43,915 bases of DNA. Source: Granulosicoccus sp. (lineage in GTDB: Bacteria; Pseudomonadota; Gammaproteobacteria; Granulosicoccales; Granulosicoccaceae). Shown here in pieces: positions 1-9,854 of the stretch. Where the stretch lies: assembly GCA_023301795.1 (NCBI GenBank), contig JALZVU010000195.1:1-43915 (forward strand), written 5' to 3'. The number at the start of each line of letters is the position of its first letter. Position 1 is the first letter of the stretch. The notes beneath the pieces were generated by a model. It was not told the origin of the DNA. It searched no databases and saw nothing but the letters and a program-made list of their open reading frames with translations. The translations under genes and the position numbers were made by a program.

Positions 1-843
1 GAAGACGGCATTGTTTTTTTCGAAGGAGGTGATGATTCCAGGGAAACTGTTGTTTTGATCCATGGTTTTGCCGATAGTAAAAATGGACATTTGATGGTAG
101 CCAAAAAACTACTTGGAAAATATCGAGTGTTGATCCCGGATTTGCCAGGGTTTGGTGAAAACACTAGGCATCACCAAGAAAAGTATTCCATCTCCTTTAT
201 GGCTGAAAAAGTCATTGAGCTATTGCACGAGAAAATGCTTGGGAAAGTGCATATCCTAGGCAACTCCTTGGGAGGGGCTGTCGCAATGGAGGTAGCCTGC
301 AAGGCACCCGAATTGGTACAAAGTCTTGTATTGGTAGGCAGTGCCGGTTTTTACAGCGCCGACATCAGAACAGTTCAGAATGACATTCTTGAGGGGAACT
401 ATGTTTTTCAAATAAATTCCGATCATGAATTCAAAGAATTAGTGGGCAGGGTCTATGCTAGGCCCCCGAGGATTCCATCTTTTCTATTCAGTTATCTATC
501 AAGGGAGTTTCAAGCGCAAGGCAAATGGTATAGAAAGTTGTTAGATGATCTTGCGGGTGAGAGTTCTGTCAATGATATACATGGTAAGTTATCGCAAAAT
601 TCGTATAACGATCGAGCCAAAGAATTTCCTATGAATACCTTGTTGCTGTGGGGGCAGAAAGACAAAATCATTCCGCAAGAAATGGGCGAATTTGCAAAAA
701 GCATTATCCCGAATTCAACACTAAAAATATTGTTTCATGCGGGGCATGCTCCTCAGCATGAGAACTTATCTGACTACATGGATGCTTTATTGATTTTTTT
801 GAATGAAAGTAAAATTGGCAATTCTCTTATGAGTGAAATTTGA
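1..843 (+). CDS. alpha/beta hydrolase, 5'-truncated
   Basis: The reading frame is open to base 1, so the start lies outside the window; the TTG at 55 is an internal Leu codon of the LIHGFAD oxyanion-loop strand, not a start. About 280 residues are visible. They show the alpha/beta-hydrolase fold order: LIHG near residue 19, DLPGFG, the nucleophile elbow GNSLGG with Ser at base 265, a cap region, WGQKDKIIP carrying the likely acid Asp, and AGHAP with the catalytic His. Substrate cannot be assigned; esterase, lipase and C-C hydrolase activities are all possible. No signal peptide can be judged. The next gene starts 1 base after the stop, so the two are probably co-transcribed. The gene is clearly more AT-rich than those after 2.7 kb. 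Confidence 0.85.
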   Translation, partial: EDGIVFFEGGDDSRETVVLIHGFADSKNGHLMVAKKLLGKYRVLIPDLPGFGENTRHHQEKYSISFMAEKVIELLHEKMLGKVHILGNSLGGAVAMEVACKAPELVQSLVLVGSAGFYSADIRTVQNDILEGNYVFQINSDHEFKELVGRVYARPPRIPSFLFSYLSREFQAQGKWYRKLLDDLAGESSVNDIHGKLSQNSYNDRAKEFPMNTLLLWGQKDKIIPQEMGEFAKSIIPNSTLKILFHAGHAPQHENLSDYMDALLIFLNESKIGNSLMSEI

Positions 844-844
844 A

Positions 845-1240
845 ATGGTTGGACATTTGAAGTCAGGGTTTAAGTATTTTGTCATTGCATCCTCTTTGCC
901 GGCTACAGTCTGGCCAATATTGGGCCTGATTATATCTAATACACGTAAAGGGGGAGATCTTGATTTTATGTACATCTCCTTAACGGTCCCACTGCTTTTT
1001 GGCTCGTTTAATTTAATATCGTCATTTGTTAAATTTGAGAGAAACGCAAGAAATATGCTCTTCACTGGCCTTCTTCTCGGTTTAGTGATGGCAAGTTTTG
1101 GTAGCTATAGCAATATCCCGGAAAGAGTCTATGGACTAACGGGCAACATGTCTTACTTGGTCTTAGTTGGTGGTCCAATATTCTATGGCTTGGTATGGCG
1201 TTTTGTTGTGCATCCTCTTGAGAGAGCAATCATTAAATAG
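845..1240 (+). CDS. small four-helix membrane protein, unknown
   Basis: I do not recognise this 131-residue protein. ATG 845 lies just after the hydrolase TGA (841-843); a GTG at 833 is an in-frame alternative. Four hydrophobic segments are visible, at about residues 11-30, 41-60, 72-90 and 99-118, with short charged loops, so it is an integral inner-membrane protein. No catalytic motif can be seen. The tight junction with the preceding hydrolase suggests co-expression and perhaps a shared lipid-related role, which is inference only. Base composition is AT-rich like its neighbour. Confidence 0.65.
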   Translation: MVGHLKSGFKYFVIASSLPATVWPILGLIISNTRKGGDLDFMYISLTVPLLFGSFNLISSFVKFERNARNMLFTGLLLGLVMASFGSYSNIPERVYGLTGNMSYLVLVGGPIFYGLVWRFVVHPLERAIIK

Positions 1241-1462
1241 TCTTCTGCCTGAAAGGCTGTTTGCTCTTCTTGTGGTGAAGAATCCGCTAGTGTTGCCATA
1301 ATCGAATGCTATTTCTGGTTGAGAATCAGAGCAGTGATCATTGCAAAAATCCGAATATTTGGACATCATTTTTGCCGGCACCAGGGAGTTTTACAATTTC
1401 CGAGCAAAGGCAAGATGCAATTTCCGTCATGACATAGTATTGTATTGTTCTAGGAGAGAATT

Positions 1463-1840
1463 ATGCCCACTGCAAAGCTAAATGATCAACTTACTATTTC
1501 TATTGCGGTTGCCAACCGCGCTCAATCTGCTGAGTGGTATAGCACTCATTTGGGATTTGAGGAAATCTTCTCAATTGATGAGGCTGGCTGGACTGAGCTA
1601 AAAACCACAGTGCCAGGTGTCACCCTTGGGTTAGGGGATATCGATAAAGTCTCACCCGGAAGCTGCGTGCCAGTATTTGGTGTCTCTGATATCAGTGAAG
1701 CCAGGTCAGCGCTTGAAAAACAGGCGGTTAAATTTGATGGCGATACCATAACCATGGAAGGTATGGTGAGTATTGCGACTTTCTATGATCCAGATGGAAA
1801 CGCCATGATGTTGGCTGAGGATCTGTCAACATCTAACTAA
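1463..1840 (+). CDS. VOC (glyoxalase/bleomycin resistance) family protein
   Basis: This 125-residue protein has the length and motifs of a single vicinal-oxygen-chelate module pair. It has ISIAVANRAQSAEWY followed by LGF near the N-terminus and FYDPDGNAMMLAE at the C-terminus, where Glu is the usual last metal ligand. Proteins of this type bind a divalent metal and act as lyases, dioxygenases or drug-binding proteins; the substrate here is unknown. The start ATG has a good Shine-Dalgarno (GGAGAG, 1452-1457). The 3' end overlaps the convergent SBP-like gene by 8 bases. It appears monocistronic. Confidence 0.8.
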   Translation: MPTAKLNDQLTISIAVANRAQSAEWYSTHLGFEEIFSIDEAGWTELKTTVPGVTLGLGDIDKVSPGSCVPVFGVSDISEARSALEKQAVKFDGDTITMEGMVSIATFYDPDGNAMMLAEDLSTSN

Positions 1841-2606
1841 TTTCGGTACCAGTTTCGGTATTGGTATTGGTATAACCCGCTACGGATAACTTCCCTGTGA
1901 CTCCATATTGATCTATTAAATCAGCCACCAACCCAGTCTGGCGCGCGCGTAGCACAAAATCATGTAAATACTGAATAGCTTCCGTATGGTGAGGTTTGCA
2001 CCCAATGGATTGCTGTACGGCAGTAAAGCTATCATCAAACAGCGTGGATCCTGGCATTAGAGTCTGTTGTTCAATAAGCTTGGGTCGTAAGCCTGCCAGA
2101 GCGTCTAACTGTGCATCACGAAACAGTTCGAATGATGCGTCCAGAGAGGGTGCGCGCTCTAGCGTGGCATGCTTAAGATTATCACTCAGCCAAAGATCAT
2201 ATGCAGCGCGCTCTTTTACGGCGATACGAATCCCGGGTTGATCAACGTCCTTTTGAGTTTTGAGAGGCGACGCCGGTGGTACCAGATAAGAGGCCTGTAT
2301 TTCGCAATACGCAGGGCTGAAGCTGATGAGCCGTGCTCTTTCCGGTTCTGCCGCTATATTGGCAAGATCCCATTCGTCGTTTCTTGCAGCATCTGCTACC
2401 AATCCCGGACCTTCATAGCGAATAAGCTCTAAATTGACATTCAGCTCTGTTGTGATGGCACGAGCGATAGCGGGTGAAACCCCGTCTGGTTCATCATTGC
2501 TGTCGGTGGTGTTCACAAGCAAAAAATTGCTCATGTTCAAAGCAAGACGACACGTGCCGTGAGGTGCCAGCTGTTGTCGTACGATATCGAGTGTGGAGCT
2601 GTTCAT
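1833..2606 (-). CDS. SBP family 3-like protein without signal peptide
   Basis: The 257-residue protein resembles the polar amino-acid type solute-binding fold. It has a ligand pocket opening (GVSPAIARAITTEL, residues about 42-55), then EWDLANIAAEPERA, RLISFSPAY and the hinge-crossing second lobe with IRIAVKERAAYDLWL. ATG 2606 is the first possible start, because an in-frame TGA precedes it by three codons. The protein begins directly with MNSSTLDIVRQQL and has no hydrophobic signal, so it should stay in the cytoplasm. No permease or ATPase lies nearby. Enzymes with this fold (cyclohexadienyl dehydratase) and cytosolic SBP homologues are alternatives. The C-terminal tail is a short Thr/Asn/Glu repeat encoded by partial GGTATT repeats. 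Confidence 0.7.
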   Translation of the reverse strand: MNSSTLDIVRQQLAPHGTCRLALNMSNFLLVNTTDSNDEPDGVSPAIARAITTELNVNLELIRYEGPGLVADAARNDEWDLANIAAEPERARLISFSPAYCEIQASYLVPPASPLKTQKDVDQPGIRIAVKERAAYDLWLSDNLKHATLERAPSLDASFELFRDAQLDALAGLRPKLIEQQTLMPGSTLFDDSFTAVQQSIGCKPHHTEAIQYLHDFVLRARQTGLVADLIDQYGVTGKLSVAGYTNTNTETGTEIS

Positions 2607-2788
2607 GATCTCTCAGTGTTTCGAAGTTCAGAATGGTGGTCTACTGTGCGTAACTATCATAAATACTCTATTGAGGTTTGTCTGTAGAGGCCGGAGTGTT
2701 TTACTGTTGCATGAGATAGCAGGGGGCTACCTGATGGTCCCCGTGTGTGAGTGTTATTTTACCCAGGAATTTGTGGCATCCTTTAAAC

Positions 2789-3880
2789 ATGAGCGCGCTG
2801 ACTGAATCTCAAGTAAATGCAGTGAACCACGTAAGGCTCTGCGCTGTAAAATATCATCAGGCCGCTCTGGAAAATGCTACGCACTTGCTCGATCAAGCTG
2901 ATATGCCGATAGCGAGATACGTCAATGCACTCGCAGTCATTCAGGCCAAGACTCCCATCGATGTATCGTTTCACCCGGACCGCTTGTGCGCTGGTGGTGA
3001 AAATGTTGCTGCCAGCTTACTGAACAGCGGTACGTACTCAAACCAGTTTGAAACCGGTATTTCTAATGGTGGCCTGTCGGCATTCAAAGGTGGCAATAGA
3101 GATGAATGGGAGCGGCGGCTGTTTGGTGGTGCGTACCAGGGTGCTGAGGTTGCGGCTAAGGCACGCCCGAAGTATGGAGCGCTGAATCTGATGAATTACT
3201 GGGACGGGGCATGTCCACGATTTGGTAGTTGCCACTTTCGGTTAAAGGCTGCAATCGCCTCACGGTGTACGTATGCTTATGGTGATAGTTCCACGAATCC
3301 TGACAATGTCGTGGTGCTTGATCAATTTGATGCGGTACTCGTTGCGTTGATGAAAGACGTGGTCAGCAGTCAGGCTACTTTGCGCGCCAGTGGGCTTGAT
3401 CTATCAGCGTTTCTCGATCGATTAATTGGCGAAGATTTTTTGTTTCAAACGTCAGGTTCATTATCTGCTCCTGGCCGTTCTCTTGATGAATGTATCGAAG
3501 TGCATATTCACGGCGCGCTGAACCTTGCCGAAGATGTAGAGTGGCTAGCCGCGGATGCTTCCTTTTATGGGACTGAGTGCGGTGAGCAACTGGTTCAGCT
3601 TTCTGAGCGTTACCGTTTTGCGATCTTTTGGAAACCGCATCTTGAACTGGCTACGTCATTAGTTCCAGATGATTTTCGGGGAAGCGTGATGGTGCCTCTT
3701 GCACAGCGTATCGCACCTGACGGCGTGCTCAATGCCGCAAAGATCGGCGACGCCGTGGTTGCGCTTAGTGAGAGCCCAGAAGCATGGGCTGAGTGGGGCA
3801 GTACCGCTCAAACGCTTCAATACTTGAAGCAGATCTGGCATGTGCTGGTGGCGTTTGGGCAAGTTAGGCAAAGAGCTTAG
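2789..3880 (+). CDS. DUF3626 domain-containing protein
   Basis: The protein is 363 residues from ATG 2789; an upstream in-frame GTG/ATG region from 2747 lacks support. It matches my memory of the DUF3626 family: FETGISNGGLSAF, RLFGGAY, RPKYGALNL, then GACPRFGSCHFRL and a conserved EVHIHGAL segment with paired histidines. The function of the family is unproven. The RPKYGAL and HIH motifs make an enzymatic role plausible, but I assign none. There is no signal peptide or membrane segment. It is divergent from the SBP-like gene across a 182-base gap and convergent with nfeD, so it is probably expressed alone. Confidence 0.72.
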   Translation: MSALTESQVNAVNHVRLCAVKYHQAALENATHLLDQADMPIARYVNALAVIQAKTPIDVSFHPDRLCAGGENVAASLLNSGTYSNQFETGISNGGLSAFKGGNRDEWERRLFGGAYQGAEVAAKARPKYGALNLMNYWDGACPRFGSCHFRLKAAIASRCTYAYGDSSTNPDNVVVLDQFDAVLVALMKDVVSSQATLRASGLDLSAFLDRLIGEDFLFQTSGSLSAPGRSLDECIEVHIHGALNLAEDVEWLAADASFYGTECGEQLVQLSERYRFAIFWKPHLELATSLVPDDFRGSVMVPLAQRIAPDGVLNAAKIGDAVVALSESPEAWAEWGSTAQTLQYLKQIWHVLVAFGQVRQRA

Positions 3881-3938
3881 ATCTGTCTTACAGATAGCGT
3901 ACGCTCAGGTGACGATATGTTTCTCTGAGTGCTAAGCC

Positions 3939-4421
3939 CTAACTACCACCGCCAACTGGAGCTACATAAAACACACCCACTTTCACCGCCACGACCTCAA
4001 CCTCCGTACCGGCAGATATATCAGCGCTTTTTAATTCGTGACCAGGCTCTACACGCCAGGTAATGCCCGAATACTTCTGCTGAGAATGAACGGTACGGTT
4101 TATGTCATCAGTGACAAAGAATCTATGGCCAATAAGATCGCTACTGCGATCATTGCCAAGCTCTGTACCGCTCTGGAGGCTTTTGAGAGGTTTCCACAGT
4201 AGGGCAGTTGCTAAGGCTGTAGACACTGCAAAACAGGCAACGGCTGCAATGAACAGATCAGGTACCAGGCCGAACCACAACAATGCCCCTGTAATGAGGG
4301 CACCTATGCTGCCGAACAGCAGAACGCCGCTGCCCATGCCAAAGGCTACAAGTTCGATGGCCAACAGCACAAAGCCCAGAGCGAGCCAGACGGCTGTCTG
4401 ATTGGCTAGAAACATCTCCAT
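3939..4421 (-). CDS. NfeD family membrane protein
   Basis: This 160-residue protein has two or three hydrophobic helices in its first 80 residues (WLALGFVLLAIELVAFGMG and following) and then a small beta-rich OB-fold domain from about residue 95 ending in VEVVAVKVGVFYV. This is the short NfeD1b/YbbK layout without a ClpP-like protease domain. Such proteins sit in the inner membrane and partner SPFH proteins. The start overlaps the stop of the upstream SPFH gene in a TAATG junction, so the two are translationally coupled, which supports the assignment. Confidence 0.88.
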   Translation of the reverse strand: MEMFLANQTAVWLALGFVLLAIELVAFGMGSGVLLFGSIGALITGALLWFGLVPDLFIAAVACFAVSTALATALLWKPLKSLQSGTELGNDRSSDLIGHRFFVTDDINRTVHSQQKYSGITWRVEPGHELKSADISAGTEVEVVAVKVGVFYVAPVGGGS

Positions 4422-5377
4422 TAGTTACTATTTGTGTTCAGACCAGCAGAGTTCATTGCCGCGACCACGGCCATGCTCTGTGCCACAACACTTCCTGCTT
4501 CAGATTTTTCGGCATCCATCAATACAATAGTGGAGTGCTTGGCAATAGCCTCTTTGGCTGCGATGGCGCGCGTGGCCAGATCAAGTTGGACAGCCTTCTG
4601 GCCTTCAGCGGTGGCCGCGGCTTGGCCGATAGTTGCCAATGCTTGTGCTTGAGCTGACGCGACAGTTTTAATAGCCTCGGCCTCACCTTGTGCTTCCAGG
4701 ATTTGTTCTTCGCGTTGGGCTTCTGCAGCGAGAACGATAGAAGCTTTCTGACCCTCAGCGACATTAATCGCAGATTGGCGCTCACCTTCTGATTCCAGAA
4801 CAGTGGCACGCTTGTCTCGCTCTGCTTTCATTTGACGTTCCATTGCCTCAAGAACACTTTGTGGCGGCGTGATGTCCTTTATTTCGTATCGTAGGCAGGT
4901 AGTACCCCAAGCCTCACCAGCTTCGTTGATAGCTGCAACGATGGCCAGGTTCAACACCTCTCGCTCTTCGAAGGTTTTGTCCAGTGTCATCTTGCCTATT
5001 TCAGATCGCATGGTGGTCTGAGCGAGCTGAGTGACACCAAAAATATAGTTGTCGATACCGTAGCTGGACTTCTCCGGGTCTATCACCTTGAGGTAGAGAA
5101 TGCCGTCGACGGTTAAGGTGATGTTGTCTTTAGTGATGGCCGACTGCGATGGAACATCCAGCGCGAGTTCTTTAAGAGATACCTGGTAGGCAATCCGGTC
5201 GATAAACGGAAAGATAAACTTCAGTCCAGCGGTTAGGGTGGTTCTGAACTTACCGAAGCGTTCCACCACAAACGCGGTGTTTTGCGGCACGAATTTTACC
5301 GATGAATTGAGGATGAGGACCAAGACAATGGCTAGTCCTATCCAGAAAATTGATGCAGCGTTGAGCAGAAAATCCAT
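4421..5377 (-). CDS. qmcA: SPFH/stomatin-like protein (QmcA type)
   Basis: A 318-residue protein with one N-terminal membrane segment (FWIGLAIVLVLILNSSV), then the band-7/SPFH domain: VPQNTAFVVERFGKF, FIFPFIDRIAY and TTMRSEIGKMTLD. A long Ala/Glu/Gln-rich coiled coil follows from about residue 180 to 275, with heptads such as ERQSAINVAEGQKAS. This is the QmcA/slipin-2 layout; these proteins oligomerise on the inner membrane as microdomain scaffolds and modulate proteases. The gene is coupled to nfeD downstream. The E. coli locus has the same pairing (qmcA-ybbK), which strengthens the symbol. Confidence 0.9.
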   Translation of the reverse strand: MDFLLNAASIFWIGLAIVLVLILNSSVKFVPQNTAFVVERFGKFRTTLTAGLKFIFPFIDRIAYQVSLKELALDVPSQSAITKDNITLTVDGILYLKVIDPEKSSYGIDNYIFGVTQLAQTTMRSEIGKMTLDKTFEEREVLNLAIVAAINEAGEAWGTTCLRYEIKDITPPQSVLEAMERQMKAERDKRATVLESEGERQSAINVAEGQKASIVLAAEAQREEQILEAQGEAEAIKTVASAQAQALATIGQAAATAEGQKAVQLDLATRAIAAKEAIAKHSTIVLMDAEKSEAGSVVAQSMAVVAAMNSAGLNTNSN

Positions 5378-5510
5378 AGAAGCTATGTACCTATTAAGTG
5401 AGATAATTAATCCTTTACCTTACGAACATGGTACCTAAAAGGAGAAAATTCAATAGATTAGCTTCATATATAGTTTGTACTAGGATAAGAATTACGGTTC
5501 ACAACCCACA

Positions 5511-6281
5511 CTATTTAGCCGTAAACCCGCCATCCACGTACAGTACTTGTCCGGTCATATAGCTACTTGCAGCCGAGCAAAGAAACAGAGTAGGGCCGCT
5601 GAGGTCCTCCAGCTCACCATTGCGCCCAATGCAGGTTTGGCGGGCATTGGCAGCTGCTTTGGCGTCGTCATCAAATACCGCCTGCGTAAGTTCTGTTGGA
5701 AAGAATCCAGGGGCTATTGCATTGGCGCGCACACCCTCTGGAGACCAGGCCTGTGCCATCGCCCGAGTAAGCTGGGTAACACCGCCTTTGGAAGCGCCGT
5801 AGGGCATGCTATCAGGGAAAGCGCGTATCGATTGCAGAGAGGCAATGTTGATGATGGTGCCGTCGCCCCTCATGCCATTCACTAATGCCCGGCTTAGAAA
5901 GAAAGGTACCGTCAGATTCAGGTTTATCGTCTGATTCCAGCTTTGCGCACTGATCTGATCGGCAGGTTCTCGAAAGTTTACACCGGCCGCGTTGATCAGA
6001 GAGTTTGGTGCACCAAAAGGCGCACTGAGCTCTATTGCTAGCGCATCGAAATCCTCAACGGCGTTCAAATCACAGCAGACAGTGTGCACGCGCGCTGTGG
6101 GTATATCGCGGCGAAGGGTATCCGCCAACGAATCGATAGTATCTTTGCGTCTGGCTACTAATACAACACCTGCACCCGCGTGCGCCAGTACGGTTGCCAT
6201 GTGCTTGCCAATACCTGAAGAGGCGCCTGTAACAACTACCACACGCCCTTCAACGCTAAACCTGTGTAATGCTTGATTCAT
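5511..6281 (-). CDS. SDR family NAD(P)-dependent dehydrogenase
   Basis: A 256-residue classical short-chain dehydrogenase. It has the cofactor motif TGASSGIG near residue 19, NAAG near 98, the catalytic Ser in NIASLQS, the YxxxK pair in YGASKGG, and the C-terminal VDGGFTAK. It resembles the gluconate 5-dehydrogenase/3-ketoacyl reductase-like branch. It lies 20 bases downstream of the HpsN-like gene in the same direction, so it probably acts on the same substrate route. In known dihydroxypropanesulfonate catabolism a second dehydrogenase (HpsO or HpsP) interconverts the enantiomers before HpsN. That role here is inferred from position, not from diagnostic residues. Confidence 0.88.
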   Translation of the reverse strand: MNQALHRFSVEGRVVVVTGASSGIGKHMATVLAHAGAGVVLVARRKDTIDSLADTLRRDIPTARVHTVCCDLNAVEDFDALAIELSAPFGAPNSLINAAGVNFREPADQISAQSWNQTINLNLTVPFFLSRALVNGMRGDGTIINIASLQSIRAFPDSMPYGASKGGVTQLTRAMAQAWSPEGVRANAIAPGFFPTELTQAVFDDDAKAAANARQTCIGRNGELEDLSGPTLFLCSAASSYMTGQVLYVDGGFTAK

Positions 6282-6301
6282 GGATTTACGTTCTGAGTCA
6301 A

Positions 6302-7642
<1,341 letters not shown>

Positions 7643-7650
7643 TTACGAAT

Positions 7651-7664
7651 TGTAAGCGCATACA
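7651..7664. promoter_or_regulatory. LacI-type operator palindrome
   Basis: The sequence TGTAAGCGCATACA is an inverted repeat centred on CG, with one mismatched pair between the half-sites TGTAAGC and GCATACA. That is the form of LacI/PurR-family operators. It lies between the divergent hpsN-like gene (start 7603) and the lacI-type gene (start 7731), placed to control both. The binding protein is inferred to be the adjacent regulator. Confidence 0.6.
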
Positions 7665-7730
7665 TTGTGTAAACTCAAGGCCAATTATTGCTTATTTTCA
7701 TTTTATTCCTCCCAGAAACTGTCAGCACAC

Positions 7731-8777
7731 ATGCCTAAACAGACAGATGTTGCCAAGCTGGCTGGCGTATCCACCGCGACGGTGTCACGGGTGATCAACG
7801 CCCGTGGTGTCGTCACAGAAGAGGTGCGGCAACGCGTTCAGAGCGCCATTGACGCTTTGCAATACGTACCCCATGCCAGTGCTCGAGCCTTGGCGCTACA
7901 GCGAAGCGGTACGCTGGGTGCCATTATTCCTACATTGAACAACGCTATTTTTGCTGAGGGTATCAATGCTTTTGAACGCGCTGCGCAGTTGCGCGGGTAC
8001 ACGTTCATCCTGGCTGTCTCTCATGAGGAGCGTGAACAACATGCTGAGCAAGTAATACGCATGATTGAGCGCGGTGTTGATGGATTACTGCTGGTGGGTA
8101 ACGATCATGAACCGGTAGTGTTCGAGCGATTGGAAAAAGCGGCTGTTCGCCACGTATGTACCTGGGCGTTTGATGAGGGAGCGCGAGCCCCTAACATCGG
8201 TTTTGATAATGCAAACGCGATGCATGAGGTGGTTGACCATCTTGTCAGTCTGGGCCATCGGGATATCGGTGTTCTGGCCGGTATAGCTGCTCATAACGAT
8301 CGTGCCCGCGAGCGTGTTCATGGCATAGTCAAACGCTTGAATTACCATGGCATAGCACTGCCGGCAAGCCGAATTGTTGAAGTTGCATATTCTTTGCGCG
8401 ATAGCCGTAGAGCGTTCTGGCAGCTTATTGATCACGATGTGTCGGCCATCATTTGTGGCAATGATGTCATTGCCCAAGGCGCCTTGCTAGAGGCGCTGAA
8501 AATGGGATTGTCGATACCGGGCGATCTATCTATTATCGGCTTTGATGATCTTGAGTTATCGGCCGAACTTTATCCAGCGCTTACCACGGTGCATGTCAAT
8601 GCGCAGCGTATGGGCGAGAGAGCGGCAGGTGCGCTCATTGATGCTGTGGAAAACAAGACCCACGTGTTGAGTCAGCAACTTGATACTCATCTGGTGGTAC
8701 GTGGAACGACGGGCTTGTGCAAAGAGATAGACGCGAATAGCCCAACAATTGACCTGGCTGATCGTGCCACGGTTTAG
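7731..8777 (+). CDS. LacI family transcriptional regulator
   Basis: A 348-residue regulator. The true start is ATG 7731, because the DNA-binding helix-turn-helix begins at once (TDVAKLAGVSTATVSRVIN, residues 5-23); the upstream in-frame extension to 7665 overlaps the predicted operator and would add 22 unsupported residues. The hinge helix (ALQYVPHASARALA) and the periplasmic-binding-protein-like effector domain follow: LGAIIPTLNNAIFAEG, GVDGLLLVGNDH, FDNANAMHEVVDHL, AIICGNDVIAQGAL and IIGFDDLELS. It probably represses the divergent hpsN-SDR operon until a pathway sugar or sulfonate is bound. The effector is unknown. Confidence 0.9.
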   Translation: MPKQTDVAKLAGVSTATVSRVINARGVVTEEVRQRVQSAIDALQYVPHASARALALQRSGTLGAIIPTLNNAIFAEGINAFERAAQLRGYTFILAVSHEEREQHAEQVIRMIERGVDGLLLVGNDHEPVVFERLEKAAVRHVCTWAFDEGARAPNIGFDNANAMHEVVDHLVSLGHRDIGVLAGIAAHNDRARERVHGIVKRLNYHGIALPASRIVEVAYSLRDSRRAFWQLIDHDVSAIICGNDVIAQGALLEALKMGLSIPGDLSIIGFDDLELSAELYPALTTVHVNAQRMGERAAGALIDAVENKTHVLSQQLDTHLVVRGTTGLCKEIDANSPTIDLADRATV

Positions 8778-8826
8778 TGGTTGCGTGATCTCTTATAGAA
8801 GTTTTGCGTGCTAGCGTGATTTATCT

Positions 8827-9825
8827 TCAGTAATTCAAAGAGCGTACAAACGCGGCAATGGTGTCAGCAATAAGTTCTGGGCGGGTCTGGTGAGGCGCAT
8901 GACCAGCGCCTTCAACCACCAGGCTTTGCAGCTGATCTATCTGCTGGACAAGACGATCATGGTGATTCCATGCAGGTACTACACTGTCGTCGCTGCCAGC
9001 GATGGACAGTAGCGGTTGACTGATCGTGGGATAACGCTGTGACTGTGTACTCAGCAGGGGGCTTAGCTTTGTCCGGTCAACTGAATTGTGTTTGTACGTG
9101 GCAGGTCTAAGCGACAACTTCAAACCTGTATTCTGGATGTAGTTTTCTGGCACCGCCTCCGGCGTAAAAACGCTTTGCACGGCCTCCTCAAGCGATAACC
9201 GTCCTAAGGGTGAGATGTACTGCCAACGAAAGATATCACCCAGTATGGGACGCGCGCTGAGCTCCACATGCCAGGCACTATCTCCTTCCCAGGGATGTGT
9301 TGCGCCTGCTATCAGCACTCCCGCTTTTACGCTGACATGAGGATGCTCAGTAAGAAGCGCGGCCATAACAACGGATCCCGCCCACGAGTGTCCTACCAAC
9401 ACGGGATTGTTAATGTCCAGTGTGTGCAACGCGTCCAGAATCATGGCGGCTTGCCTGGCTGGATCGTGTGCATCGCTAACTGGGCCGCGTTCGCTGTAAC
9501 CGTGTCCGGGCCTGTCTATGGACAGTACACGCCAGTCAGTGGCCAGAGCAGGGTGTAGGTTGGTGGAAAAATCCAGCGCGCTGGTGCTTGCTCCGTGGAT
9601 CAGTACGATAGTTGCTGCATCTGCATCTGCATCTGCATCTGCAGGTGTACCGGAGTCTATGACGTGTAGTTGATAATCACCCGACGCCACCAGCTCACCT
9701 TGCATCGGATGCTCATGCATTGCCTGAAACGATAAGGCTACAGTGAGTGCCACCAACGACAGATTGAAGACCAGTACAACCAGTAAGAGCCGTTTGATGC
9801 GCGATTTCATCCACGCATTATCCAT
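8827..9825 (-). CDS. membrane-anchored alpha/beta hydrolase
   Basis: A 332-residue alpha/beta hydrolase with an N-terminal hydrophobic anchor (IKRLLLVVLVFNLSLVALTVALSF, shown here only as residues about 9-32). Motifs in order are VLIHGAS, IDRPGHGYS, the nucleophile elbow GHSWAG (Ser about 143), SIAGSDDSVVP with the acid Asp, and GAGHAPHQ with the His. A run of Asp-Ala pairs (about residues 62-70), encoded by CTGCAT repeats, sits between the anchor and the catalytic core and probably acts as a flexible linker. It is the last gene of an apparent three-gene operon with the lipoprotein (29-base gap) and the HAMP protein. The substrate is unknown. Confidence 0.85.
   Translation of the reverse strand: MDNAWMKSRIKRLLLVVLVFNLSLVALTVALSFQAMHEHPMQGELVASGDYQLHVIDSGTPADADADADAATIVLIHGASTSALDFSTNLHPALATDWRVLSIDRPGHGYSERGPVSDAHDPARQAAMILDALHTLDINNPVLVGHSWAGSVVMAALLTEHPHVSVKAGVLIAGATHPWEGDSAWHVELSARPILGDIFRWQYISPLGRLSLEEAVQSVFTPEAVPENYIQNTGLKLSLRPATYKHNSVDRTKLSPLLSTQSQRYPTISQPLLSIAGSDDSVVPAWNHHDRLVQQIDQLQSLVVEGAGHAPHQTRPELIADTIAAFVRSLNY
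9615..9643. repeat. CTGCAT hexanucleotide repeat, about 4.8 copies
   Basis: Perfect tandem CTGCAT units inside the hydrolase gene encode alternating Asp and Ala on the minus strand. Unit loss or gain would keep the frame and only change the linker length. Confidence 0.9.
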
Positions 9826-9854
9826 GAACTTTAGGGTTTTATAAAGCGTACGGG

